In this document: one piece after another, positions 1-7,618 of the stretch
Position numbering within the stretch: the first letter of the stretch is position 1
How the letters are laid out: every line of letters starts with the position of its first letter
Translations under genes and position numbers: made by a program
From: Pseudomonadota bacterium
Lineage (GTDB): Bacteria; Desulfobacterota; Desulfobacteria; Desulfobacterales; RPRI01
Direction of reading: 5' to 3'
NCBI GenBank assembly: GCA_018817425.1
Contig: JAHITX010000098.1
Span: forward strand, 1-35,206
Length of the DNA stretch: 35,206 nucleotides
Notes under the pieces: generated by a model
The model's database searches: none
What the model was told of the DNA's origin: nothing
What the model saw: only the letters and a program-made list of their open reading frames with translations

Positions 1-140
1 AGCCAGTTTCAAAACGCCCCATTTTGGCCGATCTCTGCGTTGGGCTCAAATTTCAATCCTCGAAATACTCGATGTATTCCTGTGGTTGAAATTTTCTCCC
101 GCCTTGAGCTTGACCAAACTGAAACGTTTTGAAAGTGGCT
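1..140. repeat. 140-bp imperfect inverted-repeat element
   Basis: The stretch folds on itself end to end. Bases 1-16 match the reverse complement of 125-140 at 15 of 16 positions. Over the first 35 bases the two arms agree at 27 positions. An inner 9-bp pair (AAATTTCAA at 48-56 with TTGAAATTT at 85-93) and a central AATAC/GTATT pair complete the structure. No protein is encoded. It lies downstream of the lipoprotein gene at 191-703, so it could act as a bidirectional transcript-ending or RNA-stabilising hairpin, or be a non-autonomous mobile repeat. The left end may continue outside the window. No second copy was seen here. Confidence 0.72.
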
Positions 141-190
141 CCTTTGATTAAAAATTGATTTGCTGTTAACCCTGCCATATAGTCTCTCAG

Positions 191-703
191 TTATTTATCG
201 GCCTCATTTTTCTCCAGGGTTGTATCAATTGAAAGCCTGTCGTTTCCTGAACATAAAATTTCTTTTTGCCAAATTTTATACCCTTCCGATACAATCTTAA
301 GAGTAAATTCGTTGTTACGATATAAGTCAGTAGGATGCAGCGATGTCTCAACATCGGCAGGTATTAAGCTGAAAGGGATATAAACACCAAGACTTACAAT
401 ACTCCAAAAAAGCGTGAATCCAGGTTGTGTTATCCAATAGCTAACCTTCCTGGTTTTTTTATCAATTTGTTTTTCATATCGCACTGTATGATCTATTGGT
501 GTATCTCCCACATAGTTGTTGTTAATAAGAACCTTTCCATCAGGAACACTTGCAACTGATATTTTTGTTGTCGTGGTTCGGTAATAGGAGCCGCTTGGCT
601 CCCAGGCTGTAGCGCAACCGTTAAGAAATAATATCAGAACACATAAGAGTATGCATAAAACATGTCGATAATATTGCCATCGTGATTTTAATATCTTATT
701 CAT
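191..703 (-). CDS. PEGA-domain lipoprotein
   Basis: A 170-residue predicted lipoprotein. The N-terminus is basic, followed by a hydrophobic stretch (about residues 15-29) ending in a lipobox, LFLNGC, with the lipid-modified cysteine at residue 30. Residues about 48-75 (SVPDGKVLINNNYVGDTP) look like a PEGA domain, a small beta domain common in bacterial surface proteins. A second hydrophobic patch around residues 95-115 (FWSIVSLGVYIPFSLIP) may contact the membrane. A GAGGAG ribosome site lies just upstream of the ATG. Its last codons and downstream flank recur at 1466-1525. The specific role is unknown; the lipoprotein assignment is firm and the PEGA call is probable. Confidence 0.75.
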   Translation of the reverse strand: MNKILKSRWQYYRHVLCILLCVLILFLNGCATAWEPSGSYYRTTTTKISVASVPDGKVLINNNYVGDTPIDHTVRYEKQIDKKTRKVSYWITQPGFTLFWSIVSLGVYIPFSLIPADVETSLHPTDLYRNNEFTLKIVSEGYKIWQKEILCSGNDRLSIDTTLEKNEADK

Positions 704-814
704 AGGTTTTAGCTCCTCTTCTCTCTCTACTAAAATCTTAATCCAACTGATTATAAAACTCTCGTATAGTCCATAAAAGGTGGGTTCTAAAAGTTGTTAA
801 TACTCCATCAGTAG

Positions 815-1423
815 TTATGTTATATTTCTAAGAGAGTCGGAAGATAGTATAGCTTCTTGAGTTTTCTCAAACAGGTCTTGCAAAGCCATCTTAAAACGCT
901 TTTCCATATTTGCTCCACCTGTAACAATATTACCAGTTTGTCCCGTGCCAACTCCTTTGACTGTTTCCTGCCACACAGCTTTTCCTTTTGGATCTGTTAA
1001 TTTCCATTCAACAATAATCGATAATATTGCATTTGAAAAAGCGGTTGCTCCTAATGATTGCTCAACAAAAATTACCTTTGGAGTCATGATATATTTTATC
1101 TCAGTATTCTGAGTGGGATTTACACCTTCTAATACTACTGAATTTGCAAAGACTCTTTTCATTAACTGCTCAGTTTGATGTGCCAAATTTTCGCCTATAG
1201 GTAAAATAAAAGTATCACCTATTTCCTTTTTTTCCCATTTTACATTGCGAAACTCATCAGTCATAACAAGACCGACAGAAAGATTAATCTTATCATTTAC
1301 AGGCATCAAATTGATTTCATGAAGTGGTTGGTTGTACAGATGAGTACATCCACTAATAAAGAATATAATCAAAAAAAGGCTTGTAATATAGTGACGATGC
1401 TGAAATTTTATATGGTTTTTCAT
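815..1423 (-). CDS. Lipoprotein of unknown function
   Basis: A 202-residue protein with a signal peptide ending in the lipobox FFISGC, so cysteine 26 is probably lipidated and the protein anchored at the outer membrane. The mature part has a conserved-looking GxGTGQTGNIVTGG segment near residues 155-170 and a helical C-terminus. The general layout (lipoprotein, beta-rich middle, alanine/glutamine helix at the end) recalls YajG-like lipoproteins, but I cannot assign a family from reading alone. A GGAG ribosome site precedes the ATG. It lies between the PEGA lipoprotein and the response regulator, all on the minus strand, with about 110 bp to the PEGA gene. Confidence 0.65.
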   Translation of the reverse strand: MKNHIKFQHRHYITSLFLIIFFISGCTHLYNQPLHEINLMPVNDKINLSVGLVMTDEFRNVKWEKKEIGDTFILPIGENLAHQTEQLMKRVFANSVVLEGVNPTQNTEIKYIMTPKVIFVEQSLGATAFSNAILSIIVEWKLTDPKGKAVWQETVKGVGTGQTGNIVTGGANMEKRFKMALQDLFEKTQEAILSSDSLRNIT

Positions 1424-1492
1424 GATTCTATCTCCTCAAATTTAATAATTTAATAATAAATTTTCTGTTAACACTGCCATATAGTTTCTTGG

Positions 1493-1660
1493 TTATTCAT
1501 CCGCCTCCTTTCTATCCAAGGTTGTTTTTCCCTGTTCTCCTATCCTGTAAAGCTTTTCCAGCGCTGCTTTGCGCACTTGAAGCGGCAGGATGTATATATG
1601 TGATATGTCGAGGAAAGAAGCGATGAAGCCAATGCAGGTATGATTTGAAGGAACTCGGTA
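1493..1660 (-). pseudogene. Remnant tail of a PEGA-lipoprotein-like gene
   Basis: The stretch 1466-1525 matches 164-223 without gaps at 50 of 60 bases. The second copy covers the end of the PEGA lipoprotein gene and its downstream flank. In the matching frame this copy reads TTLDRKEADE followed by a stop, against TTLEKNEADK and a stop in the intact gene. The frame stays open upstream to about 1660, but there is no start codon with a ribosome site, and that part does not resemble the lipoprotein. It sits directly behind the response regulator stop. I read it as the leftover of a tandem duplication. Confidence 0.5.
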
Positions 1661-1664
1661 TCAA

Positions 1665-2306
1665 TCACTCCAAAATCCCCTCACGTCTTGCAATCGCAGC
1701 TGCCTCGGTGCGATTATTTGCATCCATCTTGAAAAGCAGATTGCTTACATGGTTGGCAACGGTTCTTATGTCGATTCCAAGCTCTGTTGCGATTGCTTTG
1801 TTGTTTTTTCCTTTGTTTATCAATTGCAATATTTCCAGCTCTCTTTTAGTCAATTCATAGCCGTCCTTTTCTGCTGCATGTCGCACCACATTAAGAATTT
1901 TTTCGGTCATGAGGGGGGTCAGATACGCATGTCCGCGATGCACAGTGCGGATCGCGTTTACAATAACGTCAGGGTCCTGCACCTCTTTTTTAAGCAGAAA
2001 CCCTGATGCGCCTGCCTTTACAGCATTCCTTAACGTGTCTTCGTCCGGAAATTCGGTAAATACCAAAACCTTTGTTTCCGGGAGCGCCTTTTTTATCGCA
2101 GCAGTGGCCTGAATGCCCAGCTTTACTCCATGGAAAAGGACGTCCATAAGCACGACATCCGGTTTTAATTTTACTGCTCTTTGGAATCCTTCCCCGACTT
2201 CCTCAACTGCGCCTACAATCTGAATATTGCCGGCTTTGCCAAGGACAGCAACGAGTGCTTCCCGGCACATCCAATGGTCTTCAAAAATAAAAACTTTGAT
2301 AAGCAT
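1665..2306 (-). CDS. NarL/FixJ-type response regulator
   Basis: A 213-residue two-component regulator. The receiver domain (about 1-125) has acidic residues E9/D10, the phospho-acceptor D55 in VVLMDVLFHG, T84 and the lysine at K106/K107. The C-terminal LuxR-type helix-turn-helix (about 150-205) has the usual LTKRELEILQLINKGKNNKAIA start and the DIRTVANHVSNLLFKM recognition region. It lies 77 bp behind the histidine kinase gene on the same strand and is its likely partner. Target genes are unknown; the lipoprotein genes downstream are candidates. The space between kinase and regulator is a long palindrome that could uncouple their expression. Confidence 0.92.
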   Translation of the reverse strand: MLIKVFIFEDHWMCREALVAVLGKAGNIQIVGAVEEVGEGFQRAVKLKPDVVLMDVLFHGVKLGIQATAAIKKALPETKVLVFTEFPDEDTLRNAVKAGASGFLLKKEVQDPDVIVNAIRTVHRGHAYLTPLMTEKILNVVRHAAEKDGYELTKRELEILQLINKGKNNKAIATELGIDIRTVANHVSNLLFKMDANNRTEAAAIARREGILE

Positions 2307-2348
2307 GCTTGTTCCTATAGCATATTTGAATGTCTTTTATCATGAGCA

Positions 2349-2398
2349 GATACACACAAATAATCTGGTAATTTATTACCAGATTATTTGTGTGTATC
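2349..2398. repeat. 23-bp perfect inverted repeat between kinase and regulator
   Basis: Arms 2349-2371 and 2376-2398 are exact reverse complements around a 4-nt loop. The right arm contains the stop codon and last few codons of the histidine kinase gene (stop at 2384-2386); the left arm lies in the leader of the response regulator. The stem is AT-rich and not followed by a run of T on the minus strand, so it is not a classical terminator. Possible roles are an RNA-processing or stability hairpin, attenuation between kinase and regulator, or a protein binding site. Confidence 0.85.
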
Positions 2399-3619
2399 GT
2401 TCTTTTCGGAAATCATGTCAGATGGAAAAAGCACCGGGAGTGTGAGTATCACGTTGCAACCCTTACCTGGTGCTGTATTAATTTCAACAGTACCGTTTAG
2501 CTCTTTTGCCCTGTATTTAAGACTATCAAGTCCTGTGGTACTCCCGCCGGTTTTCTCCTGAAGCTTGAATCCTGTTCCCATGTCTGTAACTTTAATAATT
2601 GCGGATTCGTTCGAACGCTGAAGCAAGATCACACCGCTGTTCAGTCCCGAATGTTTCCATGTATTCATCATAGCTTCACTCAAAAAGCGGCGAAAGGACA
2701 TTACGGAACATAAAGGAAGACAGAGTTCCCGGCATTCCGTTATCACACTCCAGGATAACCCGGTCATGACCTCGGCAATTTTCGCCTCCTCTTCAGCAAG
2801 CGGTATGATGTCGCATAATGCCAGGCTATTGCCGTTGCTTTTCCCATTTTTTAGGGTGTCCATAACCTGGTTCATTTCGTTTTTCAGATAATTCATCCCC
2901 CGCCAAATCCATCGTATTTCCTCCGAGATTTCATCCTGGGAGGATTGAACGTTTTTTACCAGCGGGTTCATCTTCAGAAGAATGGCGGTTACCATCTGCT
3001 TTGCGCCGTCATGCAGTTCCAAAGCAAGCTGTGTGTTTGCCTCCATTTTGGTTTTTTCCACTTCAGCCCGTGATAATATTTCTATTTTTTTCAAGAGTGT
3101 GCTGAAGTATCCGAGGATCGCTCCCGCCGTTGTATAAATAAGCCCCGCCCCCATCCGCATGTCCCAGTTGTTGACAAAAAACACCTCCATGCAAGGCAGG
3201 CCGCAAGAAGGATCTTTGACCACAGCAGCAATAGTAAGGACAGCCGCTGAGACGTATGCTCCCATCCTGCCATGAACAATGGTAAGCAGGATCATTGAGG
3301 TAATGGTATATCCGAAATATGAGCTGCGCCAGCTGCCGCCAATCTGTAAGATTCCCACAGAAATCAGAAGGTCAGCATACAGCAACCACGGGTATTTTTT
3401 CAGAACAGCCGTTACTTTTTTATAAAACAACAACGAAAAGACGCTATATGCAAGAAGTGGATATGCTATCTGTCCATACCACTCCAGCATCCAGGCAGGG
3501 AGGGTCGGCCTTATGGGTAGAGTAAAAATAACGAGGATAACAGCGACAACGCGAAGCAGTAAAACGGCAAAAAACATTCTGCCTGTATCCGTATAATTTA
3601 TGTGAGTATTGTCCGCCAT
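2384..3619 (-). CDS. Membrane-bound sensor histidine kinase (LuxR-regulator partner type)
   Basis: A 411-residue kinase. The N-terminal half has about five or six hydrophobic segments between residues 15 and 175, with no periplasmic sensor domain, so the membrane part itself may sense. A short coiled linker leads to the dimerisation/phospho-acceptor helix LALELHDGAKQ, with H203. The ATPase domain has the N-box with N319, the G1 motif DMGTGF (D346) and TTGLDSL. This HK7-like arrangement pairs with NarL-type regulators, fitting the regulator gene next to it. AAGGAG lies 6-7 nt before the ATG. The final codons form one arm of a 23-bp palindrome. Confidence 0.9.
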   Translation of the reverse strand: MADNTHINYTDTGRMFFAVLLLRVVAVILVIFTLPIRPTLPAWMLEWYGQIAYPLLAYSVFSLLFYKKVTAVLKKYPWLLYADLLISVGILQIGGSWRSSYFGYTITSMILLTIVHGRMGAYVSAAVLTIAAVVKDPSCGLPCMEVFFVNNWDMRMGAGLIYTTAGAILGYFSTLLKKIEILSRAEVEKTKMEANTQLALELHDGAKQMVTAILLKMNPLVKNVQSSQDEISEEIRWIWRGMNYLKNEMNQVMDTLKNGKSNGNSLALCDIIPLAEEEAKIAEVMTGLSWSVITECRELCLPLCSVMSFRRFLSEAMMNTWKHSGLNSGVILLQRSNESAIIKVTDMGTGFKLQEKTGGSTTGLDSLKYRAKELNGTVEINTAPGKGCNVILTLPVLFPSDMISEKNDTHK

Positions 3620-3649
3620 TCAAGCTCCTTAAAGGTCATTCAATATTAG

Positions 3650-3690
3650 TTAAAAAAATTATCGAAAGTTTCCTTGATAAAGTTTTTTAA
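3650..3690 (-). terminator. Candidate weak terminator between the DUF805 gene and the kinase gene
   Basis: On the minus strand the sequence forms a hairpin of about 13 bp (TTAAAAAAC-tTTATC against GATAA-TTTTTTTAA, with a one- to two-base internal mismatch), whose 3' side is a run of seven T. It lies after the stop of the DUF805 gene and just before the histidine kinase start. The stem is poor in GC, so termination would be inefficient. Confidence 0.4.
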
Positions 3691-3837
3691 ATATGTCAGT
3701 TTAACGCCAGAGAAAAAGGAAGGCATATTTAACACAGGAAAACCTACAGATAGCATACAGATTGATCGAAGTTGATTTTTTAGAATGCTTTCTCAAGAGC
3801 TCCTATATTTTAATAGAATTTAATTGATCAGTTCTCA

Positions 3838-4962
3838 TTATTCCTTGTAGATACCAGCTATATCACGACAATAGTTACCTTCAGGAGTTTCAACCACTAA
3901 ATAAAAAAATTTCTGGCTTATGGGATTCTGTTCGAGAAATGCCTTGGCCGTCAATGCGTCCGGAGCAGTATGGATGCGGTAAATTGCGGTTTGACCCACA
4001 TCAGACGTGCGGTCTTCACGAAGGAATTTAACCTTTTGTATATCTGTCACCGATTTTTGGGCAACGGTTCTGATATCTTTTATGGGTTCCTGCTCATTAT
4101 TAAGAATGCCGCCATATTTTAAAAAGCATTCTTTGGTTTTTACCCAGAGATCGCGAGCCAAATCATCGCCACAAAGGATAGCCTCGTACTTGCCATCGTT
4201 TCGCCGATAATATCCGAATGTCAGAGTTTCCGTACAAATCAGCTTGCCGCTGTCCCCGGTGCGGTGAACAACGCCGGTATCCAATAATGCCTTCCGAGCG
4301 TTTTCTTCATTGTCAAATGTATACAATATAAAGGGATCGAGTTTTTTCGAAGCGTTTCGTGCCAGCCAAAAAACAACAGCTTCCTGATAGGTTTCCTGTC
4401 TTGTGCCACGATTATCTTTTTCTTTCCAAATTTTTGTCTTATTACCATCCTCTGCCGAAGCAATGGAAGCGGGAAGCTCCTTGCTTACCTCCTCAATCTC
4501 AGCAAGTTGGGTTTGGGCGTGTAGCGCCTCAGTTGTAAGTTTTTCTGGAGCTGTGTTCCGAACAACATCTTGATTTGTTTCAGGCTCGACCTTGACATCA
4601 TCAATGTTCCTATCGGTATGCTGATGCTCTGTGGCGTGTTTTGATGTAGTGTAAGAAGATATCGGGTCTGGTCCGAAACTATTACTGCCTCTCTGGCCCG
4701 CCTGAACCGCAAAAACCAGATTAACTATAGGTACAAAGAACCACCATCCACTATGACCTGTGTCTTGCATCCTGCGAACGCCTACAGCGATAGACGGTAT
4801 CATAACGGCAAGATGGAAAAGTTCTATGATATAGTCTATTCTAACAAAACTTAACACAAACAAGATGATCATGTTGAATAGAAAGAACATCCAAAATTCT
4901 TTGCGCCGAGCTCGTCCATTTAATACCGCATATTTTCTTAACACCTCGAAGTACCAGTTCAT
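3838..4962 (-). CDS. DUF805 membrane protein with a long C-terminal extension
   Basis: The start is placed at 4962, because AAGGAGGC lies directly upstream; an in-frame ATG at 5022 would add 20 unlikely residues. The first about 105 residues (MNWYFEVLRKYAVLNGRARRKEF onward) are a DUF805 domain: three or four membrane helices with the typical RRMQDTGHSGWWFFVPI segment and FGPDP near its end. DUF805 proteins usually stop there, at about 120-150 residues. Here about 270 soluble residues follow. They comprise an acidic linker and a region rich in aromatic and charged residues that I do not recognise. Function is unknown. The neighbours are signalling and repeat proteins on the same strand. Confidence 0.75.
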   Translation of the reverse strand: MNWYFEVLRKYAVLNGRARRKEFWMFFLFNMIILFVLSFVRIDYIIELFHLAVMIPSIAVGVRRMQDTGHSGWWFFVPIVNLVFAVQAGQRGSNSFGPDPISSYTTSKHATEHQHTDRNIDDVKVEPETNQDVVRNTAPEKLTTEALHAQTQLAEIEEVSKELPASIASAEDGNKTKIWKEKDNRGTRQETYQEAVVFWLARNASKKLDPFILYTFDNEENARKALLDTGVVHRTGDSGKLICTETLTFGYYRRNDGKYEAILCGDDLARDLWVKTKECFLKYGGILNNEQEPIKDIRTVAQKSVTDIQKVKFLREDRTSDVGQTAIYRIHTAPDALTAKAFLEQNPISQKFFYLVVETPEGNYCRDIAGIYKE

Positions 4963-5049
4963 GTTGCCTCCTTCTATTATGGTTATTTCGGGCCTCTGGT
5001 CAGGGATAAGGTAAAGAGCCAAAAGCTGGCTTAGCCTCTTTCTGATCCA

Positions 5050-5511
5050 CTAATAGTTATTAAACACTTCTTCTGTACTTCGCTTTCCAATATCCATTAG
5101 GCGCGATGCTTCATCCCTCATTTTCTTCATGTCTTTGCTGAAATATGATTATACTTTTCCCGCAAGGCACTCTCAGTGCAGGACAATACGTTAGATTCAT
5201 CACCCCAAGGGGAATTCATAAGCAGCTCTGCAATGTCCTTGTGTCCATTCTCTGATGCCACATACAGCGGGGAAACCTTTTCGTTGCTGATATCATTTAC
5301 TCTTGCGCCATTCTCCAGTAACGATTTCACTATTTCCAGATTCCCCTGCCGGGAGGCAAGAATTAAAAGTGTCTCCCCATTTGACATTTTTACTGAGACA
5401 TCTACAGGCTTGATCATACCAAACCAGACCCGGTTTCAATAGGCTTCTCACTTCAGCGATATTACCGTTCTTCACAGCATCAATTAGTTTATTATCCTTT
5501 GCGGTACCCAT
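5050..5511 (-). pseudogene. Ankyrin-repeat protein with two apparent frameshifts
   Basis: A strong ribosome site (AAGGAGGC) precedes the ATG at 5511. The frame reads GTAKDNKLIDAVKNGNIAEV, an ankyrin repeat opening, and loses the fold near 5415. The next frame carries MSNGETLLILASRQGNLEIV, then LLENGARVNDI, VSPLYVASENGHKDIAELLM, two more good ankyrin repeats, and stops at 5127-5129. Returning to the first frame there gives MKKMRDEASRLMDIGKRSTE and a stop at 5050-5052, a plausible helical tail. Two compensating-type shifts therefore fit one original gene of about 150 residues. Either the gene is decaying or the assembly has indels. Ankyrin repeats bind proteins; no other domain is visible. Confidence 0.65.
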
Positions 5512-5542
5512 CAAAGCCTCCTTTTCTATTCGCTTATGAGTT

Positions 5543-5664
5543 TATATATTTTCAAATATTCTCTTTGCCTGTGAGCTTATCAGGGGGTCCTCATGCTTCA
5601 TCAGTTCTTCTTTCATTGACCCTACGCTGGTGTTTATACATGGGAGCGTATTTGTCTGAGTCGT
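5543..5664 (-). pseudogene. Duplicated tail of the small HEAT-like gene
   Basis: Bases 5543-5610 match 7264-7331 at 61 of 68 positions, the 3' end of the small gene at 7246-7536. The copy still reads EELMKHEDPLISSQAKRIFENI and a stop, against EELMKHEDPLISLQATILFENI in the intact gene. The frame is closed by a stop upstream at 5665-5667, and there is no start. It lies just after the HEAT/TPR gene, consistent with a tandem duplication that has since lost its 5' part. Confidence 0.6.
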
Positions 5665-5686
5665 TCAACAATGCCTGGATTATTAT

Positions 5687-7231
5687 TCAGTTCATAATTG
5701 ATTTCAAAGGCTTCAATGCTTCTTTCCAACGATAGCTTGCCATGTAAAGGCTTGAAAGGTTAACAAGGGCTTTCCAGTTTTCCTGGTCAACCTTAGTGGC
5801 TTCCTCAAAGTCTGCCAATGCTTTATTATCATAACCTTGTTGATAATTAGCAGCTCCACGGTCCAAATACGTACTCGATAAAATTTTCCTAATATCACTT
5901 TTATCCGGTAATTTTGAAATTATTGGCGCCAGATCTGCAATCACTTCGTCGAATTTGCCATCCTTCTTCCTGTCAATATAGTATTGTGCTTTGGCCTCAA
6001 GTTTATTGATTTCTTTATTGTTTGAAATACTTTTTCTGCTTTTACCCTCATCTATCGGTGTTGAAGAAGCAGCATTTCTTTCAAGAAGATGGGATTTGTT
6101 TTTAATAGCCAATTGACGCACACGCTCGACCGTTTCCGGAGAGAGACTGGTATTTATTTTGCTCGAAGTTTTATATTTTAGTTGTTCAAGTACGTTGATC
6201 ACTTCCGGCTGTCCGAGCTCGCGATACAGTATGCTGAGATATTGAACTGCGGTATGGACACTTTCATAGAGGGCCTCTTTGAAATTCAGGACCTTCTTGA
6301 ATTCATCCAAAGCCTTTTCTATGACATTCGTCTTTATATACATTTCACCAAGGTTCGCATGCACATACCCCTGCCTCAACGGATCGAGGCCTTTTATAAG
6401 CGCCTCCTCAAAACAGCGTATTGCAGTGGCATCGTCTCGATTGTTCATATTCTGAATAGCTTTTTGAAAGGAGTCTCCTCCTGGACCGGCACTGCCAAGT
6501 GTTGAGCTTTCAACTAAAATAATGGTTAAATACTCTTGCGTAATCTTGGGAACATGTGTCTTATCGTTTTTGTTAAAATCAGGTAAGTCAGCGGCAGTTG
6601 GTTTAGATTTGGCACCATGGGAATTAGTTTCTGTTAAAGGCATTTCGCCTCGCTCAATCGCTTCAACAGCGTTCTTTGCTTCCTTCAGCCCTGCTCCTGT
6701 TTGCTCACGATATAGCTTGATCGCCTTGATTTTATTGCCTGTCTGCAAATGCTCATGGATGTGTGAGATATCAATCCCGGCAGACGCGGGTTTATCCTCA
6801 ATCGTATCATTCAAAACACGCGCCGCATTAACGTCCATAACACGCTGCAACTCTTCTACCGCTTGACCCGTTCTTGGGCTACATTGTAATTTATCCTTAT
6901 CGTAGTTAAATGCTTTCGCTATAGCCCGGAATGTCTCCATGTCCTTTTCATTGTAATCAAATTTTTCAAGGACCTTAGCGCGTAGATTTGGATCCGTTAA
7001 ATTTTCTAAAGCAGCATACCGCGCTTCCCAACTATCGCTTGTTAAGGCAACATCAGCAAGTCGAGTTTGATCCGTCAGTCTGTACACGGCTGCACTTCGT
7101 ATTGTATCATCGGCGTCTTTCTTGGCAATTTCAGCAAGTTTGGTCTGATTAGAAAGTTTCTGAACTGCACCTAGCCGCACAAAAACATTGCTATGTTTCC
7201 ACTTAGGTCGAAACAGGTCCTTAAATCCCAT
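5687..7231 (-). CDS. HEAT-like / L7-L12-like / TPR protein
   Basis: A 514-residue soluble protein. Residues about 12-110 contain short helical repeats (VRLGAVQKLSNQTKLAEIAK, IRSAAVYRLTDQTRLADVAL, ARYAALENLTDPNLRAKVLE), HEAT-like or variant leucine-rich style. Residues about 154-195 (HLQTGNKIKAIKLYREQTGA, then GLKEAKNAVEAIERGE) resemble the C-terminal domain of ribosomal protein L7/L12, known to be reused in non-ribosomal proteins. TPR-like repeats follow at about 260-345 and 425-514. A strong AAGGAGGT site precedes the ATG. No enzyme motif or signal peptide is seen, so it is probably a cytoplasmic scaffold. The neighbouring Ser/Thr kinase suggests a signalling role, but this is inference. Confidence 0.75.
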   Translation of the reverse strand: MGFKDLFRPKWKHSNVFVRLGAVQKLSNQTKLAEIAKKDADDTIRSAAVYRLTDQTRLADVALTSDSWEARYAALENLTDPNLRAKVLEKFDYNEKDMETFRAIAKAFNYDKDKLQCSPRTGQAVEELQRVMDVNAARVLNDTIEDKPASAGIDISHIHEHLQTGNKIKAIKLYREQTGAGLKEAKNAVEAIERGEMPLTETNSHGAKSKPTAADLPDFNKNDKTHVPKITQEYLTIILVESSTLGSAGPGGDSFQKAIQNMNNRDDATAIRCFEEALIKGLDPLRQGYVHANLGEMYIKTNVIEKALDEFKKVLNFKEALYESVHTAVQYLSILYRELGQPEVINVLEQLKYKTSSKINTSLSPETVERVRQLAIKNKSHLLERNAASSTPIDEGKSRKSISNNKEINKLEAKAQYYIDRKKDGKFDEVIADLAPIISKLPDKSDIRKILSSTYLDRGAANYQQGYDNKALADFEEATKVDQENWKALVNLSSLYMASYRWKEALKPLKSIMN

Positions 7232-7245
7232 AGATACCTCCTTTG

Positions 7246-7536
7246 TTATTTGCTTATCCCTTTTGATATATTTTCAAATAATATAGTTGCCTGTAAGCTT
7301 ATCAGTGGGTCCTCATGCTTCATCAGTTCTTCCAAGCATGGCACACATTTTGATCCATACAAAATCAAGGTTTTTTCAGCGCCTTCTCTGGTAGCCTGCC
7401 ATTGGGATTCGTCGTTTATGATTACAAGCATGGTCAGCACAAGCAATGCAAGATGACCGGGATAAATGGCGCCGATATCTCCTAATGCTTGCACTTCTGC
7501 AAAACGCAAAAGGGGGGTTGGTTTCAGCAACGTCAT
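7246..7536 (-). CDS. Small HEAT-like protein, start probably disrupted by a frameshift
   Basis: The 96-residue frame is made of amphipathic helices (RFAEVQALGDIGAIYP, LALLVLTMLVI, EGAEKTLILYGSKCVPCLEE) like a HEAT-type repeat protein. The ATG at 7536 has no ribosome site. A better-placed beginning is in another frame: ATG at 7558 gives MRTMQAKNDVAETNP and leads into a run of six C (minus strand, 7512-7517). Removing one C would join it to LLRFAEVQALGD in this frame. The true gene may therefore start at 7558 and carry a one-base insertion here, or that frame is chance. Its tail is duplicated at 5543-5610. Confidence 0.5.
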   Translation of the reverse strand: MTLLKPTPLLRFAEVQALGDIGAIYPGHLALLVLTMLVIINDESQWQATREGAEKTLILYGSKCVPCLEELMKHEDPLISLQATILFENISKGISK

Positions 7537-7618
7537 TTTTAGCTTGCATGGTTCTCATTTTGAATCAAAAAGTACACCTCCTTTTAAATGAACACAATAG
7601 CAGCTACCTATCAAAAGC

